Assembly (NCBI RefSeq): GCF_963675165.1
Contig: NC_087377.1
Coordinates: 8,759,122-8,823,121 of the forward strand
Length of the DNA stretch: 64,000 bases
Origin: Halichondria panicea
Lineage: Eukaryota > Porifera > Demospongiae > Suberitida > Halichondriidae
Direction: 5' to 3'
The position numbers and the translations under genes were made by a program. The notes below the pieces were generated by a model. That model worked only from the letters and a program-made list of their open reading frames with translations. It had not been told where the DNA came from and did not search any database. Position 1 is the stretch's first letter; each line of letters starts with the position of its first letter. This document shows, piece by piece, positions 45,980 to 57,153 of the stretch.

Positions 45980-48795
45980 AGACTGTTAGCAATCAACAAG
46001 AGTATGAGGACATACTGCTGTACAAGACTGCTGCCAGCAATGCTGGCCAGAAGAAATACAGAGACGGGCTTTCCACTAATGACAAGAGAAGTATAAGAGA
46101 CAAAACTCAAAGATATGCTCTGCAGCAACAATGCTTATACCTGCCTGAGAAGGACAGCACTGGCATGCATAGAATGAGAAGAGTTGTGGTGAAGCAAGAG
46201 GAGAAAAGCAGGATACTAAACATGTGCCACGGTGGACTGGATGGGATGCATTTTGGGAGAGACAAGACCTATGGAAAGGTATATTTATCATCATATCTTA
46301 TAAAGTATAATTATATCTGTTTCATGCATGTAGGTTGCTCAGGATTTCTACTGGAAAGGCCTACATGCTGACGTCATACAGCTCTGCAAGCACTGCGACA
46401 AATGCCAACGAACGAATCACCAACTGCAGAAGCCCAGAGCAGAACTACACCCCATCCCTGTGACAAAGGTCTGGTACAGAGTTGGTATTGACTTGGTAGG
46501 ACCTCTACCTGAAACAAGCTCTGGAAACAAGTACATTATCACCCTCTCAGACTATTTCTCTAAGTGGCCTGAGGCTGCCCCACTCCCATCAAAATCAGCA
46601 GAAGGTGTAGCAAAATTTCTGTTTGACACATTTTGCAGGCATGGGTGGCCAAAAGTGATTCAATCAGACCAAGGAAGAGAGTTTGTCAACGAAATCAACA
46701 CCCGACTTTTTCAGTTGACTGACATACAGCACTGCGTATCAAGTGCTTACCACCCACAAACAAATGGCCTTGATGAACGCTTCAACCAGACTCTATATAG
46801 TGAACACTCTCAAGAAGGTAATCGATTCTATAGTACTGATGACTGGGATTAGCATCTCTCTGCTGCTCTTTATGCCTATCGCATATCAAAACAGGTAAAA
46901 TTTTAATTATTATATCATGCATGCATATATTATTTTTTGATTGTAGGCGTCATCAAAGTACACACCCTTTTTCCTAATGTTCAATCGCCACCCGCGTAAA
47001 GCTGTTACTTTTGATATGGATCAACGAGATGGTGTCGACGCTATAGAAGATAGAGGAGATGCTGACCAATTGAGTGGAGAGGAGACTGAAAATGAAGAAG
47101 ACGGAGAAGACATGGATGGAATTCTCCAAAGGTTGATGGAAATTCGTGACCGCTGTCACCTCAATGCCAAGGAGAACATTGCTGCTGCACAGCAAAAACA
47201 GAAGCAGCAGTATGACAACAAGCATAACTCTTTGAAGGTATTATTTTATATAGCAAACTTTAGCTTATTTTTTGCCATTTTTGTCGTAGAGTTATCCAGT
47301 TGGCAGCAGTGTCATGCTATGCTATATCGTGTCATGGCCAATTCTCATCGAATGGGAGGGAAAATGGACTGCACCTGGAAAGGTCCATATATTGTCCATA
47401 AGATCCTTGACAAGGGTAGATACGAGTTGCAGTCTGGGAGCGGCAAAGTATTGAAAAAGTGTTACAATGGGGTACTGCTAAAGGAATACTACTCTCCAGG
47501 TAAAGTGTGGCTAGCAATAACCTCCTTCTGTCGTGTTCCTTGCTATATAATTATGCTTAAAACATTTTACAGAAACCAACGATGAAGAAAACACTCTTCC
47601 TGGCTCTGAAGACAACCACTCTTCTCCAGTCAAATCACCTCCTAAGAATAAACGAATGCCTGACGTATACCCTCTCAAAATCCTGACCTACCCTCTCAAA
47701 AGCCTGATGCACCCTCTCAAAAGCCTGACCTACCCTCTCAAAAGCCTGATATACCCTCTCAAAAGCCTGATGTACCCTTTCAAAAGCCTGACCTACCCTC
47801 TCAAAAGCCTGATGTACCCTCTCAAAAGCCTGACCTACCCTCTCAAAAGCAAGATAAGCGTGATAAGCGTCCTCTTGACACAAAAGATCCTTGCAAGTCA
47901 CCTCCTAGGAAGAAACAAAAGAGTCGGGTAATAATATATAATTATCATAACATGTCTATTTTCTTGGTAGAATATTCTGTATAAGCTGTGTATATATCTT
48001 GTACAATTCTTAGACTTCTGTGTATATGATTATAGGGAACGATGTGGCTGAAGAAACCTCTTTGACAAACAAGTGTTGAGTGCAATAGGTGGTATGCTCT
48101 CCGACAAGCATATGCGTGCAGCCCACCAGTTATTATCGATGCAATTCCTTAAGTTTGAAGGCTGCTATAATACTCTCTTGGCCCAATTAAAGGCATTTCC
48201 ACCAGTTTCCAATAATCAAGGCCCAGGTAAGACAACGTTTATGTAATTATGATAATTTTACTTGTACACGTGCAGCTGTGCAAATCTTCTTTGTTGAAGA
48301 ACGACAGCACTGGATTGCCACTTCTCTGTTTAAGGGTGAACTGTATTTATACGACAGCTGCTTCAATGGAACGCTTTCCCCAAGTACTGAGCTCCAGATA
48401 GCACAAGTGTATAGCCCATTAATTCAATGCAATGGGCTGTTGATTTCTGTGGTGGCTCTCCAGCAGCAAGAGGGTGCTAACAACTGCGGACTATTTAGCA
48501 TTGCTGCTGCATATCACGCTGCTATGAACGATAATGTGGATTCTCTAGTGTTTGATGAGGCCAAAATGAGAGCACATCTCATTAAGTGCTTTGAGAAGGG
48601 CAAACTCTCACGGTTCCCTCGCACAAAGAAAGCGATGCCCAAAAGACCAACACCACAAACCATTGCCATTACAATAATATATTATACTGCATGTGCAAGA
48701 GACCGGACTCTTTTGAGGATATGGTCATGTGTGACAAATGTAGTGAGTGGTATATCACTATCGCTGTGCCAAAATTCGCAAAGAACCAGTAGGTA
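45980..48795 (+). pseudogene. Ginger transposase: H2C2 finger, DDE integrase, GPY/F, Ulp1-like protease, PHD (copy A)
   Basis: Multi-exon gene with short introns (for example 46279-46332, 46893-46947, 47237-47288). Order: N-terminal zinc-binding region (HRMRRVV to CKHCDKCQR); integrase core with GIDLVGPL, IQSDQGREF and HPQTNGLDER; an acidic linker; WKGPYIV (GPY/F-like); a QKPDxPS repeat region; then HWIATS, LYDSC and NNCGLFSIA, the His/Asp/Cys signature of Ulp1/C48 proteases; then MCDKCSEWY-type PHD residues. Lesions versus copy B: an 11-bp loss at the start codon (near 45991), a 4-bp insertion near 46795, a CAG-to-TAG change near 46850, and a 2-bp insertion in the PHD part near 48750. The reading frame also shifts at the minisatellite. 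Confidence 0.85.
47656..47852 (+). repeat. 21-bp coding minisatellite
   Basis: About nine tandem 21-bp units (CCTGACCTACCCTCTCAAAAG type) within the Ginger gene between integrase and protease parts, encoding a 7-residue QKPDxPS repeat in the frame that continues downstream. Absent from copy B because of its deletion. Confidence 0.88.
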
Positions 48796-49235
48796 ATTGG
48801 TTTTGTTCTGGTTGCATCACTTTATGATTTGTGCACTTTTGGTTATATTTATTGTACTTCTTTCTCTTGCATTGTTGTATATATTGAGTATTGAGATCTA
48901 TAACATAATAGATACAGCATCTATTGCATCTAGTTAGGCTTTGTCTATGGCTGTTTACTTCGTAGCCTAGACTAGTCCTCTTAGATTACCTGTGGACTGA
49001 CTTTCACCTGCACCGCAGAATGGGGGAGCTCTGGTCCTGGGGTAGGAGCTTTTGTCCTAGGACAGAAACTCCGGGGGGAGGATTTATCCTAAGGACGGAA
49101 CCCCCCCCGGAGCTCCTGTCCTGGGGGAGGCCGTGTCCTGTGACACCGGTAATATTGCCGAGGCAAAAAAGTTTTACCGGGACATTTGCCGCGGCAATAT
49201 TTTTACTGGGACAATTGCCGCGGCAAATGTCCCGG

Positions 49236-51583
49236 TGTCATAGGATAGAACCTCCGGGCGACAGTTTCTCCCCCGGAGCCTGCGGTCTTAGGACAATGCC
49301 TCCCCCCCGGTGGTTTCGTCCTAGGACTGAATCCCCGCCCCCAGGATATATCATCTGGGTACATGTACCCTGTCAAAACCTGTCAAGGCTATAGTATAAG
49401 CGTACGTGCGAGTGCATGAGAAATGTATAGACTGTTAGCAATCAGAATGGCTACTCAACAAGAGTATGAGGACATACTGCTGTACAAGACTGCTGCCAGC
49501 AATGCTGGCCAGAAGAAATACAGAGACGGGCTTTCCACTAATGACAAGAGAAGTATAAGAGACAAAGTCAAGTTCAAAGATATGCTCTGCAGCAACAATG
49601 CTTATACCTGCCTGAGAAGGACAGCACTGGCATGCATAGAATGAGAAGAGTTGTGGTGAAGCAAGAGGAGAAAAGCAGGATACTAAACATGTGCCACGAT
49701 GGACTGGATGGAATGCATTTTGGGAGAGACAAGACCTATGGAAAGGTATATTTATCATCATATCTTATAAAGTATAATTATATCTGTTTCATGCATGTAG
49801 GTTGCTCAGGATTTCTACTGGAAAGGCCTACATGCTGACGTCATACAGCTCTGCAAGCACTGCGACAAATGCCAACGAACGAATCACCAACTGCAGAAGC
49901 CCAGAGCAGAACTACATCCCATCCCTGTGACAAAGGTCTGGTACAGAGTTGGTATTGACTTAGTAGGACCTCTACCTGAAACAAGCTCTGGAAACAAGTA
50001 CATTATCACGCTCTCAGACTATTTCTAAGTGGCCTGAGGCTGCCCCACTCCCATCAAAATCAGCAGAAGGTGTAGCAAAATTTCTGTTTGACACATTTTG
50101 CAGGCATGGGTGGCCAAAAGTGATTCAATCAGACCAAGGAAGAGAGTTTGTCAACGAAATCAACACCCGACTTTTTCAGTTGACTGACATACAGCACTGC
50201 GTATCAAGTGCTTACCACCCACAAACAAATGGCCTTGATGAACGCTTCAACCAGACTCTAGTGAACACTCTCAAGAAGGTAATCGATTCTAGTACTGATG
50301 ACTGGGATCAGCATCTCTCTGCTGCTCTTTATGCCTATCGCATATCAAAACAGGTAAAATTTTAATTATTATATCATGCATGCTTTTATTTTTTGATTGT
50401 AGGCGTCATCAAAGTACACACCCTTTTTCTTAATGTTCAATCGCCACCTGCGGAAAGCTGTTACTTTTGATATGGATCAACGAGATGGTGCCGACGCTAT
50501 AGAAGATAGAGGAGATGCTGACCAATTGAGTGGAGAGGAGACTGAAAATGAAGAAGACGGAGAAGACATGGATGGAATTCTCCGAAGGTTGATGGAAATT
50601 CGTGATCGCTGTCACCTCAATGCCAAGGAGAACATTGCTGCTGCACAGCAAAAACAGAAGCAGCAATATGACAACAAGCATAACTCTTTGAAGGTATTAT
50701 TTTATATAGCAAACTTTAGCTTAATTTTTGCCATTTTTGTCGTAGAGTTATCCAGTTGGCAGCAGTGTCATGCTAAAGAATATGGCCAATTCTCATCGAA
50801 TGGGAGGGAAAATGGACTGCACCTGGAAAGGTCCATATAACGCTTTCCCCAAGTACTGAGCTCCAGATAGCACAAGTGTATAGCCCATTAATTCAATGCA
50901 ATGGGCTCTGTGGTGGCTCTCCAGCAGCAAGAGGGTGCTAACAACTGCGGACTATTTAGCATTGCTGCTGCAATCACGCTGCTATGAACGATAATGTGGA
51001 TTCTCTAGTGTTTGATGAGGCCAAAATGAGAGCACATCTCATTAAGTGCTTTGAGAAGGGCAAACTCTCACGGTTCCCTCGCACAAAGAAAGCGATGCCC
51101 AAAAGACCAACACCACAAACCATTGCCATTACAATATACTGCATGTGCAAGAGACCGGACTCTTTTGAGGATATGGTCATGTGTGACAAATTTAGTGAGT
51201 AGTATCACTATCGCTGTGCCAAAATTCGCAATGAACCAGTAGGTAATTGGTTTTGTTCTGGTTGTATCGATTTGTGCACTTTTGGTTATATTTATTGTAC
51301 TTCTTTCTCTTGCATTGTTGTATTTATTGAGTATTGAGATCTATAACATAATAGATACAGCATCTATTGCATCTAGTCTATGGCTGTTTACTTCGTAGCC
51401 TAGACTAGTCTTCTCAGATTACCTGTGGACTGACTTTCACCTGCACCGCAGAATGGGGGAGCTCTGGTCCTGGGGTAGGAGCTTTTGTCCTAGGACAGAA
51501 ACTCCGGGGGGAGGAAATATCCTAAGGACGGAACCCCCCCCCCCCCGGAGCTACTGTCCTGGGGGAGGCCGTGTCCTGTGACA
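49236..51583 (+). mobile_element. Ginger-type DNA transposon, copy B, internally deleted
   Basis: Same ends as copy A and CCGG on both sides (49232-49235 and 51584-51587). It lacks about 980 bp relative to copy A: sequence jumps from the equivalent of 47389 to that of 48370, removing GPY/F, the repeat and the start of the protease. Otherwise nearly identical to A. Confidence 0.88.
49447..51215 (+). pseudogene. Ginger transposase, deleted copy B
   Basis: It keeps the start codon (MATQQEYEDILLYKTAA) and the undamaged FNQTLVNTLKKV segment that copy A has lost. It has its own breaks: a 2-bp loss in the integrase (DYF then stop, near 50025), the ~1-kb deletion, and a TGG-to-TAG change in the PHD part (near 51201). 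Exon-intron borders match copy A. Confidence 0.83.
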
Positions 51584-51739
51584 CCGGTAAAACTTTTTTG
51601 CCTCGGCAATATTACCGGCACAATACTGACTCAAATTACACGCCATAGTAGCGGATCACTAACGGTATTCGCCTCCAACTTTTAATTGCTTCCGGAAGCG
51701 GGGGCGTAGCTTCATTGCACTAACCGTAGTAGCTAAATG

Positions 51740-52022
51740 ACCTTTGACCTACCCTTATTTGTAGGAAAAAATTAATGATACTGGCTGAAAGATACTGGCT
51801 GAAGAAAACAGATGATACTGGATGGATAAACTGATGATACCAAAAAACTGGGATGATACTGATACTAAGAAAAGTGATGTTTCTGGATGTGAAAACAAGG
51901 GAAAGTGATATGATACTGATGTTCCTGAAAACAATGAAGAGTTAATCGAGTGAATAATACAATCATGATTGATGGATGACAGATAGATGATTTTGGCTTA
52001 GACTGGATACTGTGTGGCGATG
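51740..52022. other. short degenerate GATACTG repeats
   Basis: A cluster of GATACTGG / TGATACT units, non-coding, between the left inverted repeat and the Merlin relic. Confidence 0.5.
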
Positions 52023-52782
52023 TCAGCCATTACTTGGAGCTTGTTTCGATTGAGGGGTTGACAGTCGCTCTCTCCACATGAACTCGTCAAGGTACGATGG
52101 CAACTGTTGTTCTGTAACCCCCCGCATCCTCTTCAGCTTGATCTTAATTCTATTCCAATAGCTCTCAACGTTTTGTGTGTGTACCCCTGTGACGCTGTTC
52201 ACAAACTCAATACTGTGGTTGACGGTGCCATGGGATGCAACATTTGGCAACGATGGTACATTATTGTAAGCGGCCCAACAGTCGGAATGTATCATTGTGC
52301 CTGGTTGAATATGTGCCTGTATATTATAGGCAAGAGTGTGACTGCTCTTCTATCTGCCACTAACTGGACAAAGCCAGTGGCAGGGGTTGTTGACGTGTCA
52401 GCCAACCCACAAGTCACTCCTGGGTCGCCTACCCCGTCCACCCTATTGTGTTTAAGTGTTTACAATAAATATTATTGTGAGCTACCTTAGGTTTGCGTCG
52501 GAACAGACTTTCATCGATCTGAACAATAACACCAGCTCCTCCAAGACGGATAACAGTTGCGACTAGTTTTGCTGAGCATACCTCCCTGAGCCATTGGTAT
52601 ATATCACACCCCGTGGATGGTCTCACCTCAGCCATGTCTGTCACAGGGTATTCTCTGGACCACCACAAAATGGCACTGTTGGAGAGTAATCTTACGAGGT
52701 GTCTGATGCTGTCTTGCAGGACCAACAGACGCCATCCGACCCTGCTGAAGACCTTCGCCGTTCGATCATTGGAATAGCACAC
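52023..52782 (-). pseudogene. Merlin / IS1016-type (ISXO2-like) transposase
   Basis: The 5' segment 52782-52486 ends with VQIDESLFRRKPK and a GT donor. After a short intron (52443-52485) the frame resumes at 52442 and is then broken by at least two small indels (near 52405 and 52325). The 3' segment to the stop at 52023 contains IHSDCWAAY and HTQNVESYWNRIK. These give the D, D and E of the ISXO2-like catalytic domain. The N-terminal zinc-ribbon-like part is not evident. I do not find its own TIRs. Confidence 0.82.
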
Positions 52783-53173
52783 CTATTTTTGTTTATTATT
52801 TTTATCACACATATTTTCCTTTAAAATGTTTATTATAATTATGCTTATTATAATATAAGATACCTACCTTGTACAGTCGCAGGTAGTTGCAAGCAGTCCT
52901 TTACCCCTAAGATAACTGATAATACCCCCTGTCCCACCTCCCACCACTGTTGACATGCTCAAGATAGACATACTGATAGTGGATGGATGGATTATCAAAG
53001 ATCTCAGCATTTGATGCATGATTTGAGATGGCTTAAGGGTGTGGTCTGTTTAGGTAAGGCCAGTTGTTAGAAAATTTTCATTACACACAAACTGGAGCTA
53101 GGTACTTACACACTAATGACTATACCAGCCCAAAACAAACACTCAGCCTAGGAGAAAGGTGCCTCAAGCTGCC
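52783..53173. other. non-coding spacer
   Basis: AT-rich, with short TTATAATTAT runs. No feature recognised. Confidence 0.4.
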
Positions 53174-53847
53174 TGACTGCTCTCCCTGTGTCAGAATTCG
53201 GTTTCAACTGCAACGTACCTACCCTGCCGGCCCGACTCTCGCACTTCTCAGTTAACACTGAGTTCTCTATCAAACCGACTGCTCTCCCCGTGTCAGAATT
53301 CAGTTTCAACGTACCTACCCGGCCGGCCCGACTCTCGCACTTCTCATTTAACACTGAGTTCTCTATCAAACCGTCGTCAAACCATAGATGGTCAACACGC
53401 CCCAAGGGAAGTTTCCCATTGTTATATACTTCACAACGAGATCAGAAACGTAACGTCCTATCAGAACCACACCTACAGCCAATCTCCGGAGAACACCTCC
53501 TGGGACCACATGCAAACGTCACATAAGGAGTCCTCCAAAACATCGCTGCGGATGGGCTATTGAGCAGAATGTATGAAAGTCCAATCCACAAAATCCTTCA
53601 CCCCACTCGTGATGTCCTTGGCCCTGCTGCAACATCGACAAATAATATTTGTACACAAATGGGGCAATCCTACATCTCGGCAATGAATTGGCAGAGATGG
53701 CTAAGATTCTGCCTCTCATTTTCACTCAAGCCATCAGAGGAGCTCGTTCCATTGTGGCAACATCCCTTCCAATTGACTAGTGACCAGCGAATCACTGATC
53801 ATCAAACATTGCATGAACATTTGCATGATTGCTACACGGAACTATAG
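53174..53847 (+). pseudogene. retroelement-like relic with a ~100-bp tandem duplication
   Basis: Two tandem ~100-bp units (about 53174-53276 and 53277-53373) precede a frame reading LSEPHLQPISGEHLLGPHA, an in-frame TAA at 53524, IAADGLLSRMYE, and WLRFCLSFSLK to a stop at 53847. Frame hops (for example KSFTPLVMSLALLQHR in another frame) point to old indels. The pattern resembles the 3' coding region of retroelement-related proteins I recall from cnidarians and sponges; this is memory only. Confidence 0.4.
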
Positions 53848-53912
53848 AGATTGTTAAAGGGAATACATAGGTATGCATGCAAGTATAGCATTTCAGCAGG
53901 AGAATGAGTCAA

Positions 53913-56794
53913 TTAGAGTTTGGATCTTGGCAGAATGGGTTTTTTTCCAGCTTTATAGCATTTCACTGTGTATGCATTCCTCCTTCGAACCATTCTGTGC
54001 AGGTAAAATAGATGGTGCTGCTTATTCATTGCACACAGAATATGCTTAAATCTACCAAGCCAGACAAACGTCTGCTCGCCAGCCTGTGTGTTTGCGTCAG
54101 GGCACTTTTCTTTGAGCCTTTGAGGAGAATATAGCGTATGGCATTTTCAGGGTTTACATGATTGGGAAGGTGGAACGTGTCAATTATCTTCTCGATATTG
54201 AGCCATGCCTTGTCCATTGGGGGCGGTAATGGTAAGGCTGCTCTTGCAACCTTCAGTCTATTCACATTGCACATGTTGTCATACGCTAGGTACATAGCAC
54301 GTATATCATTATATAAAATAACGCATCCACATAATTATGTGTGCAGTACATTATACTGCATGCGTGTTCTCACTTGTATAATGGTTGCCAAGCTTCTATA
54401 TGGCCTCCTGCTCTCACAACAAATTGGTGTCCCCTCGACCACCTCCGGAGACGTTTTGCTTTTCCAGTAATTTTGCGACATTCTGTAGACTGTCATCGGT
54501 TTGGCAACATGAAGGCTCTTTGACAACAGTGATGGGTTTGTTGCTAGTAGATCATGGGTTCCTGATTATAGTATAATTATGCGCACACTATACATTAAAT
54601 ATTATATACCTTGAGAAATAGCTGCAGATTTTCCCATTTCAATTTCAGAAGTAGTGTTTTGTAGAACCGTGTCTATTGTTTTCTCTTCATCAAAGTTAAC
54701 CGAAACATCATCTCCTATATCAGGGTGCACATAATTAGTGAGTACATGCATGCATGGTTAAAGAGTGCTAATATATATAGCTTAAGTAACAATCTTATCT
54801 CTAAAAAATGTTCAGCTGCCGCCGTTATTCGAATACAGTTATTGGCAGCATGCTGAATTAACCAGCTGCTTTCTCTCAGACTGAGGATAAAGTTCACATA
54901 GCAATTATAATTATATACTCAACAAAGTATATCAGCAATATTACTGGACTGGATGTGATACGGGATTAATAATTATAGTATACAAGTTCCAGTGTATATA
55001 TACATGCAGTAATATTATTTTATAGCACATCATGCATACGACTATTCAGTATAATGGTGTATAATTATTGTAATTATTTCACTATTTTGAACTTTGCAGT
55101 GCTTCAAAAAACTCCTGCATGAGATCTGTTGGTACTGGTGGTACCTGTGACTCCAAATACTGGCAGTGATCCTGACAAAAAGCTTTTCCAGGCACCGGCG
55201 GATAGGTGCACACATCTGGCATAGATATTGATGGAATTCGGTCCACAACATACTGTGAACGATGACAATAATAATAATACTGAATGTATGTTGCAGGACT
55301 TGGATGATAATTTTTGTGCATTTACCTTCAGTCTGTGCATGCAATGTGGAAAAACAAGTTTCCAAATCCCGTCAGTAACCCACAGAGTGCCACAACCTAT
55401 ATTATAATGATAATAGCAATGTATATATAATTATTATATATATATTATTATTATGAGTAGAAAAACTTTCCTCTTTTCTTGCAAACAGCAGTGCAGTCAG
55501 TTTCACAGTGAGGGTATATACTGCATGAGCGAATTGTTTCAATCATTTCCATTGTTTCCTCTCTGTCACTGTCTCGTTTGAAGGTGAAATGACTTAGGGA
55601 AAAAGTAGGATTGGTTGCTAGTACAAGAAACCTAATTTCATTCTCAATCTCTCCATTGTAGAATGCATCTGCTGCAATCTTTTCTGTCATGGCTGAATTA
55701 ACAAGAAGTAAAATTAATGCGGATGCAAGCCATGTGTATATAATTGAATTTATATATATTAATATAATTATAATTATAGCATAAAACCTTGGTCCTTGTT
55801 GAGAGAATGAGTGTCATTGTATGTTTCACTAAAACCCTAGCTGGAAGGAAACCCATGAGTGGTTCCTGCGGAGTGATAAACTTGATAGGAGCAAATGATT
55901 GCAATGACTGTTATAATATAATAATACCATATACATAGCCGAGGGGCTTAATTTTCACTGTTTTTGAGGTATAATATAGCAGTTAGGTGCAAAGATAGAA
56001 AGTGTAACCTGCATGGGAGTGATTCCGGTAAGCAGTCAACCCAAAATCCCGCGCTATATATAATTATATATACAGTGCATTATACATAATGTACTTACGC
56101 AAGGGAGCACTGAAATTCTAGGAGAGGCCGAGTGAAGAAAACGGTGTCATAAACTTCAATTAAATTTTGCTGGCTCTGATAGTATTGAAAGCCAGAGGTT
56201 TGTTTTCTCCCCCACATCGCATAGTTATAAGTCAAACCACATGGCTGACACCTAAGAGTGACTTTCGGCAATTTCTTCACACCAGATAATGTGTAAAGGG
56301 TGACCTGGAGAAGTTTATAAAACCAAAGTGCATATTTTATTACTTATACTTCACAGTCATGATTTGAAGTCAATTGACGTTGGCATTCAAAGCAGTTAGA
56401 CACTGGAGGAGCTAACAGAGTTGGTGATGGATGGTTAGATGTGAATGTGGCTATTAGGTGTGGACAATGAATCGTAATGAAAGAGGCTAGCAAGTGTGCA
56501 TCATCCATATCTGTGACTTTTGCTATGTACTTGGATACATGGAAGGTGTTTAGTGTCTTCGGAAATCCAGAAAGCACGGAACATATCCGTGCTATCTTGT
56601 TGATACCATATCGTCCCACCAGGTACGTAGCGATATCATGCTCAGATATGTCTTTTGAAGATGCAGGCAGCTCAATAGTCTTGGAACAATTCACAAGCTT
56701 CAGTAATCTTGCTTGATGACATAAGGTATGCCCTAGCCTGTTTTGATGCTTCAGTTAAATTCTTTGGCAGTTTTCTCTTCTTCTTAGCATCCAT
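53913..56794 (-). pseudogene. KDZ-superfamily transposase with CxC5/CxC6-like cysteine modules
   Basis: A spliced gene starting at ATG 56794 (MDAKKKRKLPKNLTEAS). Exon-like segments: 56350-56794, 56099-56304, 55788-55907, 55467-55692, 55326-55396, 55082-55252, about 54790-54870, 54610-54714, about 54350-54561, and 53913-54300. The N-terminal part has CFECQRQL, VTLYTLSGVKKLP, LRCQPCGLTYNY and NHSWVSF, as in CxC5. It is followed by EKIAADAFYNGEIENE, LWVTDGIWKLVFPHC and GKAFCQDHCQYLE, as in CxC6. The catalytic part has RGHQFVVRAGGHIEAW, LAYDNMCNVNRL, IDTFHLPNHVNPE, then NTQAGEQTFVWLGRFKHIL and LHRMVRRRNAYTVKCY. These cysteine clusters are known only beside KDZ transposases. Frameshifts near 56700, 55855, 54430 and 54130 make this copy inactive. 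Confidence 0.85.
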
Positions 56795-56980
56795 ATCTCT
56801 GTAGCTATAAGTGACTGTGTATGCTATAAACTTTGATTAGCTAAACCTTGGCATGAACTATAGCCTATATTCTAGCAGTTGCAAGATGAATCAGCATTAA
56901 TTGTGATTTTTGTGGGTGAGGTGTGTCAAGGTGGTGTCCAGATCTAGTTGTGTAGAATATTCTATTCCAGTACAGTAACC

Positions 56981-57150
56981 TACTGTAAGGCGCGCCATTG
57001 TGGTAAAGTATAAGCATTATCATTGGTGGACAAGGTGTCCAGTTACTGGTGGTTTGTGTCCTCTACTCTGCTTCCAGTGTATGGTTCCAGTACTGTAAGG
57101 CGCGCTGATTTCGTCATTGCGGTCAAATATGAGCATTATCATTGGTGGAC
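56981..57150. promoter_or_regulatory. duplicated ~50-60-bp block between divergent genes
   Basis: 56981-57031 and 57091-57150 are direct repeats sharing TACTGTAAGGCGCGC and AGCATTATCATTGGTGGAC, with a 9-bp insert in the second. They lie between the starts of the KDZ transposase gene (minus) and the NTPase gene (plus). A shared promoter or protein-binding site is inference from position and duplication. Confidence 0.45.
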
Positions 57151-57153
57151 TGA

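Larger units (their letters stand above)
45805..49145 (+). mobile_element. Ginger-type DNA transposon, copy A
   Basis: 3.34 kb starting TGTCATAGGATAG and ending with an inverted match (CCTGTGACA). CCGG flanks both ends (45801-45804 and 49146-49149), a 4-bp target duplication. TGTNR-type ends plus an integrase of Ty3 style without LTRs or RT define Ginger elements. Confidence 0.88.
45772..51647. repeat. perfect 81-bp-arm palindrome split by two Ginger insertions
   Basis: The left arm is 45772-45804 plus 49150-49197. The loop is 49198-49214. The right arm is 49215-49235 plus 51588-51647. Joined (one CCGG counted at each site), the arms are identical reverse complements over 81 bp around a 17-nt loop. 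The outer ends read TATGGCGTG and CACGCCATA, so a TA target duplication is likely. Ginger copy A sits at a CCGG in the left arm, copy B at a different CCGG in the right arm. Confidence 0.9.

Noticed and set aside
47635-47901. Minus-strand frame repeating FERVGQA
   Set aside because: Antisense of the 21-bp minisatellite inside the Ginger gene.
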